This document shows, one piece after another, positions 42,787 through 51,108 of a DNA stretch of 64,000 bases (within the stretch, counting starts at the first letter, position 1; every line of letters begins with the position of its first letter). Under the pieces are notes generated by a model that saw only the letters and a list, made by a program, of their open reading frames with translations, did no database searches and was not told where the DNA came from. Source of the stretch: Acidovorax sp. Leaf160 (GTDB lineage: Bacteria; Pseudomonadota; Gammaproteobacteria; Burkholderiales; Burkholderiaceae_C); NCBI RefSeq assembly GCF_001424265.1, contig NZ_LMOV01000024.1, positions 1-64,000 on the forward strand. The letters are read 5' to 3'. A program made the position numbers and the translations under genes.

Positions 42787-42885
42787 AACCAGATTGCCTT
42801 TCTCGCCCTTGTGCGTTGAGATCGGGGGATTTTAACCCGTCCCGCCGCCGACCCCACACCTCGGGTCGCCGCCGCCCCGAATGAC

Positions 42886-42911
42886 GAAGCCCGGCACTGG
42901 CCGGGCTTCCG
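42886..42911. terminator. Hairpin between aceA and the thrS promoter
   Basis: A 10-bp stem GAAGCCCGGC / GCCGGGCTTC with a four-base loop, 40 bases after the aceA stop. No U-run follows on the minus strand, so it is a weak candidate for the aceA terminator. It also insulates the thrS promoter region (42790-42885), in which no further gene is seen. Confidence 0.5.
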
Positions 42912-42950
42912 TGGCACGGACGGCACCTGGGCCGCCTAAAGCTCGGCAGA

Positions 42951-44282
42951 TCAGTGGAACTGCTCTTCTTCGGTGGACCCCGTCAGCGCCTTCACGCTGG
43001 AGGAGCCGCCCTGGATCACGGTGGTCACGTCGTCGAAATAACCCGCGCCCACCTCTTGCTGGTGCGACACGAAGGTGTAGCCCTTTTCGCGCGCTGCGAA
43101 TTCGGGTTCCTGCACCATTTCGGTGTAGTGCTTCATGCCTTCGCCGCGAGCATAGGCATGGGCAAACTGGAACGTGTTGTACCAGTTGATGTGAATGCCG
43201 GCCAGCGTGATGAACTGGTACTTGTAGCCCAGTGCGGACAGATCTTCCTGGAACGACGCGATCTGCTTTTCATTGAGGTTCTTCTTCCAGTTGAAGGAAG
43301 GCGAGCAGTTGTAGCTCAGCAGCTTGCCCGGGCAGGCGGCATGCACGGCCTGCGCGAATTCGCGGGCAAAGCCGATGTCGGGCACGCCGGTTTCGCACCA
43401 CACCAGATCGGCGTAGGGGGCGTAGGCCACGCCGCGGCTGATGGCTTGTTCCAGGCCGTTCTTCACGCGGTAGAAGCCTTCCTGCGTGCGCTCGCCCGTC
43501 AGGAAGGGCTTGTCGTTGGCATCGTGGTCGGACGTGATCAGGTTGGCGGCTTCCGCGTCGGTGCGGGCCAGGATGATGGTCGGCACGCCCATGGTGTCGG
43601 CGGCGAAGCGCGCGGCCAGCAGCTTTTCGATGGCTTCCTGGGTGGGCACCAGCACCTTGCCGCCCATGTGGCCGCACTTCTTGACCGCAGCGAGCTGGTC
43701 TTCGAAGTGAACGCCGGCAGCCCCGGCAGCGATCATGTTCTTCATCAGCTCGAAGGCGTTCAGCACGCCGCCGAAGCCGGCTTCCGCGTCCGCCACGATG
43801 GGCAGGAAGTAGTCGATGAACTCCTTGTCGCCCGGGTTCACGCCGCGGCCCCACTGGATTTCGTCAGCGCGCTTGAAGGTGTTGTTGATGCGGCGGACCA
43901 TGGTGGGCACCGAGTCGTAGGCGTACAGCGACTGGTCGGGATACATGGTTTCGGAGGTATTGCCGTCGGCAGCCACCTGCCAGCCCGACAGGTACACCGC
44001 TTCCAGACCTGCCTTGGCCTGCTGCATGGCCTGGCCGGCGGAGATGGCACCAAAGGCATTCACGTAGCCCTTCTTGGCGCCGCCGTTGATCTTGTCCCAG
44101 AGCTTTTCCGCGCCGCGCTGCGCATAGGTGTGCTCTGGCTGCACGCTGCCGCGCAGGCGCACCACGTCGGCCGCGGAATAGTTGCGCTTCACGCCCTTCC
44201 AGCGCGGGTTCTGAGCCCAATCGAGTTCAAGGGCTGCGATCTGTTGTTCACGGCTCAGTTGGGCGTTCAGCGATTGGGGCAT
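42951..44282 (-). CDS. aceA: Isocitrate lyase
   Basis: A 443-residue glyoxylate-shunt enzyme that splits isocitrate into glyoxylate and succinate, allowing growth on acetate and fatty acids. It has the catalytic loop [16 protein letters not shown] (active Cys in KKCGH), the WCETGVPD substrate residues, and C-terminal [16 protein letters not shown]. The ATG at 44282 follows GGAG. An in-frame ATG 28 codons upstream gives a leader unlike the family. Malate synthase is not adjacent. Its promoter carries two palindromes, described separately. Confidence 0.96.
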   Translation of the reverse strand: MPQSLNAQLSREQQIAALELDWAQNPRWKGVKRNYSAADVVRLRGSVQPEHTYAQRGAEKLWDKINGGAKKGYVNAFGAISAGQAMQQAKAGLEAVYLSGWQVAADGNTSETMYPDQSLYAYDSVPTMVRRINNTFKRADEIQWGRGVNPGDKEFIDYFLPIVADAEAGFGGVLNAFELMKNMIAAGAAGVHFEDQLAAVKKCGHMGGKVLVPTQEAIEKLLAARFAADTMGVPTIILARTDAEAANLITSDHDANDKPFLTGERTQEGFYRVKNGLEQAISRGVAYAPYADLVWCETGVPDIGFAREFAQAVHAACPGKLLSYNCSPSFNWKKNLNEKQIASFQEDLSALGYKYQFITLAGIHINWYNTFQFAHAYARGEGMKHYTEMVQEPEFAAREKGYTFVSHQQEVGAGYFDDVTTVIQGGSSSVKALTGSTEEEQFH

Positions 44283-44344
44283 GGTTCTCTCCAGAAAGGG
44301 AAGTTTCAGACACATCGGGCGTTGGCCCTTGGGATCAACTTTAA

Positions 44345-44388
44345 GTCTTCTATAAGACCTGCGCAAGCTCTTATGTCTTATACAAGAG
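44345..44388 (-). promoter_or_regulatory. Two palindromic operator-like sites upstream of aceA
   Basis: GTCTT-CTAT-AAGAC (44345-44358) and GTCTT-ATAC-AAGAG (44375-44388) are 14-bp palindromes whose starts are exactly 30 bp apart, about three helical turns. They lie 63-106 bp upstream of the aceA start in an unusually A/T-rich stretch (44340-44480). This fits a dimeric regulator binding the same face of the DNA, such as a GntR-type repressor, though no such gene is in the window. Confidence 0.6.
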
Positions 44389-44488
44389 TTAAATATTTCC
44401 TTTTGAATTCAATGGCTTGGCATGCCAATCTTTCCATGTGAAAAAACATTTCTCATATCAAGAAATTTTTGTGCAACGCCGCATCGCC

Positions 44489-44998
44489 TTATTTCACATG
44501 GTGGGAGAGCGTTTCCACCGTTTGAACGTCCAGTTCCACCTCGGTCAGTTCGGCCTGCTGCGGCGGCACCACCTGAAACCAGTCCCCATGCAAGAGCCGC
44601 GCCGTGGCTTCCGCAAACCGGGGGTGGATCTCATACATGAAGCATTCGACAGGCTGGCCCCCCACCTCGACCACCACATCCCGCTTGGCGTACTCATCCA
44701 GGTCCTGCGCCGGCAGGTCCAGCCGCAGGCCTTCGATCACATCCAGTTGCCGCTCCAGTGCCTCGCTGACGGCGTAGACCTCGCCGATCACCGGCGGATC
44801 GTCCTCGCCATGCCCTTCGAGCCGCATGCCCGGATAAGGGCCCAGCCCATAGAGCACTCCGCGCAACCTGGCGGTGCCAACCAGCCGAGGCGCGGGACGC
44901 AACCGGGTGATGTCGTTGCTGCCGCCGCGCCGCAGCGTGCCATAGACGAAGACATGGCGCTCCGGCGCCGGCTGTTCGGTGGTGGATTCGTGGGGCAT
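44489..44998 (-). CDS. Gamma-glutamylcyclotransferase-family protein
   Basis: A 169-residue GGCT-fold protein with the substrate-loop signature VFVYGTLRRGG near the N-terminus, a catalytic Glu expected in the IGEVYAV region, and the LDVIEGL stretch. Members cleave gamma-glutamyl or similar amide bonds to give 5-oxoproline, acting in glutathione turnover or as gamma-glutamylamine cyclotransferases. The C-terminal 40 residues are extra and less conserved. It is divergent from the EamA gene, with only 33 bp between the starts. Confidence 0.8.
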   Translation of the reverse strand: MPHESTTEQPAPERHVFVYGTLRRGGSNDITRLRPAPRLVGTARLRGVLYGLGPYPGMRLEGHGEDDPPVIGEVYAVSEALERQLDVIEGLRLDLPAQDLDEYAKRDVVVEVGGQPVECFMYEIHPRFAEATARLLHGDWFQVVPPQQAELTEVELDVQTVETLSHHVK

Positions 44999-45031
44999 GA
45001 TCGGATCTCCAATGATTTGTGCCGCAGTCTA

Positions 45032-45994
45032 GTGAATACGCCCAGCCGCCCCGTCGCCTACCTCTGCCTCGCACTGAGCATGTCGCTGGTGGGCAGCTAC
45101 GTTGCCCTGTCCAAGCCGCTGGCTGCCGCCTTTCCGGTGTTTCTGCTGGCCTGGATGCGGTTCGGCATCGGCGGCGTCGCCATGCTCCACTGGCTGCGCA
45201 AGCCGGCAACGGAAGCCCCGCTCCCCGGCCGCACCGTGGGCCTGCTGTTCCTGCAGTCGCTGCTCGGCAATTTCCTGTTCACGGTATGCATGATCTATGG
45301 CGTCAGCATGACGAGCGCCACATCGGCGGGTGTGATCATGTCGTCCATCCCAGCAGCGGTGGCCGTGATGAGCTGGGCATTCCTTAGAGAGCGCGTGGCC
45401 TTGCGCACCTGGCTGTCGGTCGCCATGGCGGTGGTGGGCATTCTGCTTTTTTCGCTATCGAAACCAGAGCACCATGCTGTTGATCCATCGGCGCTGCAGC
45501 CGCAAAACGCCCACAATCTGGTCTGGCTGGGGTACGCGTTGCTGGTCGCGGCCTCGCTGTGCGAGGCGGCCTATTCGGTGATCGGCAAGAAGCTGACCGG
45601 CACGCTCGGCCCCCGGCGCATCACCTCGCTCATCAATCTCTGGGGGTTCGTGATCGCGACGCCCTTTGGCATCTACACCGCGTGGCGGTTCGACTTCAGT
45701 GCCGTGGGCGCCGGCACCTGGCTGCTGCTGGTGTTCTACGCGCTGGCGGCCTGCGTGTGGAGCGTGTGGCTGTGGATGACCGGCCTGAAGGCCGTGCCCG
45801 CTGCACAGGGAGGCATCTTCACGGTGCTGCTGCCCGTCAGCGCCACGCTGGTGGGTGTGCTGGTGCTGGGCGAACGCATGACGCCCATGCAACTGGTGGC
45901 CTTCGGCATTGCGCTGGCGAGCGTGGTACTCGCCACCCTGCCCGTTCCCCGTGGCCGTGCGCCAGCCAGACCCCCGGCCTCCGGGCCGCGCTAG
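45032..45994 (+). CDS. EamA/DMT-superfamily transporter
   Basis: A 320-residue inner-membrane protein with ten predicted helices in two EamA halves (AYLCLALSMSLVGSYVAL starts helix 1; a second repeat begins at AHNLVWLGYALLVAASLCEAAYSVIGK). Such proteins usually export metabolites or drugs. No ATG precedes helix 1. GTG at 45032 is the best start, without a strong Shine-Dalgarno. Its stop and that of the convergent Lrp-type gene share the palindrome CTAG. Confidence 0.8.
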   Translation: MNTPSRPVAYLCLALSMSLVGSYVALSKPLAAAFPVFLLAWMRFGIGGVAMLHWLRKPATEAPLPGRTVGLLFLQSLLGNFLFTVCMIYGVSMTSATSAGVIMSSIPAAVAVMSWAFLRERVALRTWLSVAMAVVGILLFSLSKPEHHAVDPSALQPQNAHNLVWLGYALLVAASLCEAAYSVIGKKLTGTLGPRRITSLINLWGFVIATPFGIYTAWRFDFSAVGAGTWLLLVFYALAACVWSVWLWMTGLKAVPAAQGGIFTVLLPVSATLVGVLVLGERMTPMQLVAFGIALASVVLATLPVPRGRAPARPPASGPR

Positions 45995-46482
45995 CGGCCC
46001 GTGACCTTGCGGATGGGCGGTCGGATGGCGTCCCGACGCGCCGGCAGCAACGGGGCATGCTCGCGCGCGGCGTTCAGCACGATGCAGGTGGACGTCTGGG
46101 CGAGGAGGCAGAACCCGGTCACCACGGCGTCCAGGTGGCTCACATCGATGACCGCGATCTCCAGGATCCAGCTGTCTTCCCCGGTGACGTTGAAAGCATT
46201 CAGCACTTCGGGCGTGTTCTCGATGAGCCTCACCACGCGTGCGTACTCGGCCCGGCCCACCCGCACCAGCGCGCGGATGCCGTAGCCCAGCCGCTCATGG
46301 TTCACCCGCGCCCCGTAGCCCTGGATGACACCGGCCGCCTCCAGCTTACGCACCCGCTCGGTCACCGCCGGCTGGCTGAGGTGCACCCTGCGGCCCAGCT
46401 CGGCCATGCTCAGGCGGCCATCCGCCTGCAGCTCGGCCAATATACGGCCATCGTGCGCATCCATTCCCAAAGTTTCGGTCAT
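45991..46482 (-). CDS. Lrp/AsnC-family transcriptional regulator
   Basis: A 163-residue regulator. The N-terminal helix-turn-helix (DGRILAELQADGRLSMAELGRRVHLSQPAVTERVRKLEAAGVI) is followed by an alpha-beta ligand-binding domain (VTGEDSWILEIAVIDVSHLDAVV). It starts at ATG 46482 (a GTG directly before is possible). It is divergent from the second EamA gene 93 bp away, which makes that exporter its likely target; Lrp/EamA pairs commonly control amino-acid export. The effector is unknown. Confidence 0.85.
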   Translation of the reverse strand: MTETLGMDAHDGRILAELQADGRLSMAELGRRVHLSQPAVTERVRKLEAAGVIQGYGARVNHERLGYGIRALVRVGRAEYARVVRLIENTPEVLNAFNVTGEDSWILEIAVIDVSHLDAVVTGFCLLAQTSTCIVLNAAREHAPLLPARRDAIRPPIRKVTGR

Positions 46483-46575
46483 CACACCATTTAACCAGCA
46501 ATAACCAGGCGAGCGCGCATTTCAACCTTGAAACGGCCATGGCCGTGTGGCAACCCGGTGGGTAGCATTCCCGGC

Positions 46576-47514
46576 ATGAACACCTGGTCCTGCCACCCCG
46601 CGCGGTGGTTCACGCCGACGCGATCGGCGCCCGTTGTGCTCGCGCTACTGGCGTGCTATCTCGTCTGGGGTTCCACCTATCTGGCGATACGGGTCGCGCT
46701 GGTGAGCTTTCCGCCCTTCTTTCAGATGGGCTCGCGATTCCTCGTCGCAGGCCTTTTGTTGATGGGCTGGGTCCTGGGGCGCCGCGTGCTCTCCAGCGGC
46801 GACCGACCGGCGTTCGCGCTGCCCACGGCGCGGCAGTGGGCCCATGCCGGAGTCATCGGCAGCCTGATGCTCGGGGCAGGAATGGGCTTGACCGCACAAG
46901 CCAGCGTGGCCATTGGCTCCGGGCTGATCGCAGCCTGCATCGCGGTGGTGCCGATGATGATCGGCGGCTGGGGACTGCTCTGGGGGCGGCGGCCTTCTGT
47001 GAGCGAATGCCTGGGGATGGTGCTCGGGCTCGGAGGCGTGCTGCTGTTGGTGCGCGGCGCCAGCTTCGCGGCGTCGCCGCTCAGCATGCTGTGCATGGTG
47101 GGCGCCACGGCCGCCTGGTCGCTGGGTTCGGTTTTGTCGACCACGCGCTATCCGCTCGCGCCCGGCGCGGCGGGCTTCGCCAGCGAGATGCTTTGCGGGG
47201 GCGTGGTTCTGCTCGCGGTGTCCTGGGCGCTGGGTGAGCGGCCGAGCTGGCCGCCGCAGCCGGCGGCCGCAGCCGCGTGGCTCTATCTGGTGGTGCTGGG
47301 CTCCCTGGTGGCCTTCAGTGCCTATCTCTACCTGCTGCGCCATGCCAGTCCGGCGCTGGCCTCCAGCTATGCGTTCGTCAACCCGCTGATCGCGTTGCTG
47401 CTGGGCAGCGTGATGGCTGGGGAGGCCGTGAGCCCGCGCGAATGGATGGCCTGCGGCGTGATCATGACGGCCGTACTGGTGATCTTGCTGGCCCGCCAGA
47501 GCCGCCGGGCGTGA
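46576..47514 (+). CDS. EamA/DMT-superfamily transporter (YedA-like)
   Basis: A 312-residue protein with ten helices. The first helix motif CYLVWGSTYLAIRVALVSFPP is characteristic of the YedA group of the drug/metabolite transporter superfamily. The second EamA repeat starts near SPLSMLCMVGATAAWSLGSV. The ATG 46576 is preferred over an upstream in-frame ATG because the latter adds a Pro-rich leader. It was probably acquired or kept with the divergent Lrp regulator. The substrate is not predictable. Confidence 0.82.
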   Translation: MNTWSCHPARWFTPTRSAPVVLALLACYLVWGSTYLAIRVALVSFPPFFQMGSRFLVAGLLLMGWVLGRRVLSSGDRPAFALPTARQWAHAGVIGSLMLGAGMGLTAQASVAIGSGLIAACIAVVPMMIGGWGLLWGRRPSVSECLGMVLGLGGVLLLVRGASFAASPLSMLCMVGATAAWSLGSVLSTTRYPLAPGAAGFASEMLCGGVVLLAVSWALGERPSWPPQPAAAAAWLYLVVLGSLVAFSAYLYLLRHASPALASSYAFVNPLIALLLGSVMAGEAVSPREWMACGVIMTAVLVILLARQSRRA

Positions 47515-47861
47515 TCCGCAGGCGTCGGCCCGGGAGTGTTGGGCCGCAAAACCCCCTAGCGACCCTCTGCATGAATCGCCGCGCCGTGTGCCTCTGCGGA
47601 TTCGGGCAGTCTGCGGCGTTGCAAATCCTCGCCATAGCCCCGCCATGGCTGCGGTTTGCGCCTTGCAGCCCCTCCCGATCCGCAGCGCCCACTTTCCGCT
47701 CGATTCGGGCAGAGCTTCCCTAGCGCAGCGGCGCAACATCTAGAGGCAAAAAAAAGTTTCCCACCTTGGATTCGCGTTTTTTTCCTATTAGCATCGCCAC
47801 AGCCAGTGGGAAGCAGGTTTTCGCTGGTAACGTATTTCACTTCCAACAAGGAAAACCCAAC
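47515..47861 (+). promoter_or_regulatory. Gene-free region upstream of the SWIB gene
   Basis: 347 bp without a supported gene. The last 110 bp are A/T-richer than the surroundings and hold a run AAAAAAAG. They also hold an inverted pair TTCCCAC (about 47757) / GTGGGAA (about 47807) that would fold the leader RNA into a large loop, and AAGGAAAACCC before the SWIB ATG. A promoter is likely within 47740-47800, but I cannot place a -35/-10 pair. Confidence 0.35.
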
Positions 47862-48170
47862 ATGGCAACTGCAAAAAAAGCGCCGGCCTCCGAAGCCAAG
47901 GCTGCCGCCCCCGCTAAGAAGCGCACTCCCAACGCCGCCTTCATGAAGGCCCTGACCCCCAGCCCCGCCCTGGCCGCCGTGGTCGGCTCGACGCCGCTGC
48001 CCCGCACCGAAGTCATCAGCAAGCTGTGGGTCTACATCAAGGCCAACAACCTGCAAGACGCGTCCAACAAGCGGATGATCAACGCTGACGCCAAGCTCAA
48101 GGAAGTGTTCGGCAAGCCCCAGGTGTCGATGTTCGAAATGGCCGGCCTGATCGGCAAGCACGTCAAGTAA
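47862..48170 (+). CDS. SWIB/MDM2-domain protein
   Basis: A 102-residue basic protein. Residues 1-30 are an Ala/Lys-rich tail resembling histone-H1-like sequence. Residues 32-102 are a complete SWIB domain (ALTPSPALAAVVGSTPLPRTEVISKLWVYIKANNLQD, then INADAKLKEVFGKPQVSMFEMAGLIGKHV). SWIB is best known from eukaryotic SWI/SNF complexes and chlamydial topoisomerase and related proteins; stand-alone bacterial copies are presumed nucleoid-associated. A strong intrinsic terminator follows. Its codon use resembles highly expressed genes. Confidence 0.88.
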   Translation: MATAKKAPASEAKAAAPAKKRTPNAAFMKALTPSPALAAVVGSTPLPRTEVISKLWVYIKANNLQDASNKRMINADAKLKEVFGKPQVSMFEMAGLIGKHVK

Positions 48171-48202
48171 GGCGTTGCGCCCCGGGCGGATGCCTCGGAA
48201 AC

Positions 48203-48228
48203 AAACCGGCCTGCGTGCCGGTTTTTTT
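48203..48228 (+). terminator. Terminator after the SWIB gene
   Basis: A stem AAACCGGC-CTGCGT-GCCGGTTT running into a seven-T tract, 33 bp after the stop. It is a typical strong Rho-independent terminator and ends a monocistronic unit. Confidence 0.9.
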
Positions 48229-48342
48229 GTGCCCGGTCCGGGCGTCCGGGCAGATCCGGGCGCTCCATCCGTGCCCGGCAGGCCATGCGGCGCCCAGCCC
48301 GTTCTTACGTTGCCTTACCCCTCCTTTGACGATAGAAATTGC

Positions 48343-48368
48343 AAATGCGATGAATTCGCATTTATAAT
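48343..48368 (+). promoter_or_regulatory. bfd promoter with palindromic (Fur-like) operator
   Basis: An 8-bp-arm palindrome AAATGCGA-N5-TCGCATTT (48343-48363) whose right end touches a perfect -10, TATAAT (48363-48368), 39 bp before bfd. Position over the -10 and the iron-linked genes downstream suggest Fur. The sequence matches the enteric Fur consensus only in part, so another iron regulator is possible. Confidence 0.55.
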
Positions 48369-48406
48369 CGCGCCATCTTCAACAGCCAGCCAACACTGCC
48401 TGCCCC

Positions 48407-48676
48407 ATGATCGTCTGTGTCTGCCGCCGTGTGTCCGACCGCGAAATTGCACGCCATGCGACGGCGGGCATGAGCTTCGACGAGATCCAGTTCGAGTTGG
48501 GTGTCGCCACACAGTGCGGCCGATGCGAAGACTGCGCTCGCGCCGTGGTGGCGCAGTGCGGTGTGTCGTTTCCGGTGGCCGCGCTGCACAACGAGACGAC
48601 GCAGACGATCCAGCTTGCCAAATCCATCGTGGAAAGCAAAGCATGGAACTCCTCTCCACACTCGCTGGCAGCCTGA
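48407..48676 (+). CDS. bfd: Bacterioferritin-associated ferredoxin-like (2Fe-2S) protein
   Basis: An 89-residue BFD-type protein with the four-cysteine pattern CVCRRVS (Cys4, Cys6), CGRCEDCA (Cys38 and Cys41 region). It holds a [2Fe-2S] cluster and in E. coli/Pseudomonas releases iron from bacterioferritin during starvation. The C-terminal 35 residues are longer than in the enteric protein. It opens the bfd-tonB-exbB-exbD unit behind the palindromic promoter. No bacterioferritin gene is in the window. Confidence 0.85.
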   Translation: MIVCVCRRVSDREIARHATAGMSFDEIQFELGVATQCGRCEDCARAVVAQCGVSFPVAALHNETTQTIQLAKSIVESKAWNSSPHSLAA

Positions 48677-48717
48677 TCCTCGTCGTCGGCTCGGTCTGCT
48701 GGATTCTCCGTAAATAA
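48643..48717 (+). CDS. Possible 24-residue membrane peptide overlapping bfd
   Basis: MELLSTLAGSLILVVGSVCWILRK, a single hydrophobic helix with a positive C-terminus. It has GGAAAG six bases before its ATG and ends 60 bp before tonB. It overlaps the last 34 bp of bfd in another frame. A short membrane peptide between bfd and tonB could attach to the ExbBD-TonB complex, but it may be chance; conservation in relatives would decide. Confidence 0.4.
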   Translation: MELLSTLAGSLILVVGSVCWILRK

Positions 48718-48777
48718 CTTCTCCGGCCTCCAGGCCGCCGGCGGGCCGTGAGGGCGGCGCCGGCCGTACCTATTCCT

Positions 48778-49479
48778 ATGTCCCAGTTCGATCGATATGG
48801 CTCCTCCGGGGGCTTGAGCCGCAACGCGGTCATCGCCGGTTCGGTGGTGCTGCTGCACGTGGCGGGTTTGTGGGCGCTGCAATCCGGCCTGCTGCGCCGT
48901 GCCGCCGAGGTGATCGTTCCAGCCGAAGTGCTGAGCGAGTTCATCACCCCGCCCGCACCGCCCCCTGCCCCAGTGCCGCCCCCACCGAAGCCGGCCCCCC
49001 CGCCCCCGCCCAAGCCGGCACCGCGTGCGCCAGCACCGCGGCCTGCGCCCATGCCCGTGGCCATTCCCGACCCGACCCCGGCTCCGAGCGCTCCGACCGG
49101 CACGGTCGAACCGCAGCCCCCGGCGCCGCCGATCCAGGCTCCGGTGGCGCCACCGGCACCCGCCCCGGCTCCGCCCGCGCCGCCGGCACCGCCCAAGATC
49201 GAGATGCCGTCGAGCGACGCGGCCTACCTGAACAATCCGAAACCCACCTATCCGGCCATCAGCAAGCGCCTGGGTGAGCAGGGTAAGGTGATCCTCCGGG
49301 TGCTGATCGGCACAGACGGCCTGCCCCAGAAGGTGGAAGTCAACAAGTCCAGCGGCTTCGACCGGCTGGACCGCCAGGCCCAGGATGCCGTCATGCGCTG
49401 GCGCTTCGTTCCGGGCAAGCGCAATGGTGTGCCAGAGACCATGTGGAACCTGGTCCCCGTCAATTTTGTTCTCGAATAA
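48778..49479 (+). CDS. tonB: TonB-like energy transducer
   Basis: A 233-residue protein. A single N-terminal membrane anchor (NAVIAGSVVLLHVAGLWAL) is followed by a long periplasm-spanning Pro/Ala-rich region (about 58-140, with PPPPKPAPPPPPKP-type repeats) and a C-terminal TonB domain (NPKPTYPAISKRLGEQGKVILRVLIG, ... MRWRFVPGKRNGVPET). It transmits proton-motive force from ExbBD to outer-membrane siderophore and heme receptors. It is followed after 15 bp by exbB. Confidence 0.93.
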   Translation: MSQFDRYGSSGGLSRNAVIAGSVVLLHVAGLWALQSGLLRRAAEVIVPAEVLSEFITPPAPPPAPVPPPPKPAPPPPPKPAPRAPAPRPAPMPVAIPDPTPAPSAPTGTVEPQPPAPPIQAPVAPPAPAPAPPAPPAPPKIEMPSSDAAYLNNPKPTYPAISKRLGEQGKVILRVLIGTDGLPQKVEVNKSSGFDRLDRQAQDAVMRWRFVPGKRNGVPETMWNLVPVNFVLE

Positions 49480-49494
49480 TCTTCAGGAGTTTTC

Positions 49495-50211
49495 ATGGAA
49501 TCGCAATTCGGCATCGCCAACGTCTGGATTCAGGGCGACTTCGTCACGCGCGCCGTGGCAGTGTTGCTGCTCGGCATGTCGCTGGCGTCGTGGATCGTCA
49601 TCCTCATCAAGGCGCTGGACATCGTCAAATTCAAGAAGCACGCCCGCATGGCGCGCGACTTCTGGCATAGCGAGGATTTCGCCGCCGGCATGGAAAAGCT
49701 GGGCAACGACAACACCAACCCTTTCCGCCACCTGGCGCTGGAGGGCCGCGAAGCCACTGCCCACCACCGCAACACCAAGGCGCATCTGCACGACAGCCTG
49801 GACGTGAGCGACTGGGTCACGCGCAGCCTGCGCAATTCCATCGACGAATTCACCGCGCGCCTGCAGTCGGGCCTCGCCATCCTGGCCTCGGTGGGTTCCA
49901 CCGCCCCTTTCATCGGCCTGTTCGGTACGGTCTGGGGCATCTACCACGCGCTGGTGGCCATCGGAACGTCGGGCCAGTCCACCATCGACAAGGTCGCCGG
50001 CCCCATCGGCGAGGCACTGATCATGACGGCGCTGGGCCTGGCCGTGGCCATTCCTGCCGTGCTGGGCTACAACGCCCTGGTGCGCGGCAATAAGTCGATC
50101 CTGAACAACCTGAACAGCTTCGCGCATGACCTGCATGCCTATTTCGTCACCGGCGCCCGCGTCAGCGCGCCCGGTGAGCAGGCCAAGGTGCTGCCGATCA
50201 AGAAGGGTTGA
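49495..50211 (+). CDS. exbB: TonB-system proton channel subunit ExbB
   Basis: A 238-residue MotA/TolQ/ExbB-family protein with three membrane helices (AVLLLGMSLASWIVILIKAL; ILASVGSTAPFIGLFGTVWGIYHAL; MTALGLAVAIPAVLGYNAL) and the cytoplasmic loop between the first two. The Gly/Thr-rich second helix with GLFGTVWGI is the family hallmark. It forms the pentameric channel with ExbD. AGGAG precedes the ATG. exbD starts 6 bp after its stop. Confidence 0.95.
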   Translation: MESQFGIANVWIQGDFVTRAVAVLLLGMSLASWIVILIKALDIVKFKKHARMARDFWHSEDFAAGMEKLGNDNTNPFRHLALEGREATAHHRNTKAHLHDSLDVSDWVTRSLRNSIDEFTARLQSGLAILASVGSTAPFIGLFGTVWGIYHALVAIGTSGQSTIDKVAGPIGEALIMTALGLAVAIPAVLGYNALVRGNKSILNNLNSFAHDLHAYFVTGARVSAPGEQAKVLPIKKG

Positions 50212-50217
50212 TGCGCC

Positions 50218-50628
<411 letters not shown>

Positions 50629-50768
50629 CCACCGCCGGGCTGCCGGGCAGGTGGGCAGCCGTAAATGCGGCCCATCTGCGCGCCATCGGGAACGGCTTCC
50701 CTCCGCCAGCGATTCACTTTCTTACCAAATGCCGGTGGCAAAGCTGCACTGAGGCTTGACTATCAATT

Positions 50769-50787
50769 GCGAATGGTTATCATTAAC
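50769..50787 (+). promoter_or_regulatory. Fur box upstream of hemP
   Basis: GCGAATGGTTATCATTAAC matches the 19-bp E. coli Fur consensus at 15 positions by my alignment and lies 28 bp before the hemP ATG. Iron-replete Fur should repress hemP, as known for hemP of other proteobacteria. Confidence 0.75.
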
Positions 50788-50814
50788 TCAACCGCAACGC
50801 AAAGAGGATTTCTC

Positions 50815-51045
50815 ATGCAAGCCACCCTGACCGCTCCCTCCGCCTCTTCCTTCTTCGCCGGCCAGCCGTTCGACGGGCGCGGCGCCGGTGATTCCGGCTC
50901 TGCCGCCCGGCAGGATGCCGGCTCGGCCCACTCTGTGGACAGCAGCGCACTGCTGCAGGGCCAGAAGACGGTGTCGATCAGTCACAACGGCTCGGTGTAC
51001 CGCCTGCAGGCCACGAAACTGGGCAAACTGATCCTGACCAAGTAG
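50815..51045 (+). CDS. hemP: Hemin uptake protein HemP
   Basis: A 76-residue protein. The C-terminal 35 residues (LLQGQKTVSISHNGSVYRLQATKLGKLILTK) are the HemP/HmuP domain, here with the typical final LILTK. The N-terminal half is a disordered Ser/Ala/Gly-rich stretch. HemP is needed for expression of heme receptors in Burkholderia and Bradyrhizobium. AGAGGA stands before the ATG. It follows exbD by 187 bp with its own Fur box and precedes copy A of the structured element. Confidence 0.9.
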   Translation: MQATLTAPSASSFFAGQPFDGRGAGDSGSAARQDAGSAHSVDSSALLQGQKTVSISHNGSVYRLQATKLGKLILTK

Positions 51046-51108
51046 GCAGGCAAGCCCGCTGGCCGGCCGCCAGCACATCATCACAGCTCGCTGTGCCCAA
51101 CAATCAAC

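Noticed and set aside
42700-42790. tRNA-like or T-box element in the thrS leader
   Set aside because: No GTTCGAATC-type T-loop, acceptor stem or T-box sequence was found. The leader-peptide attenuator explains the structure better.
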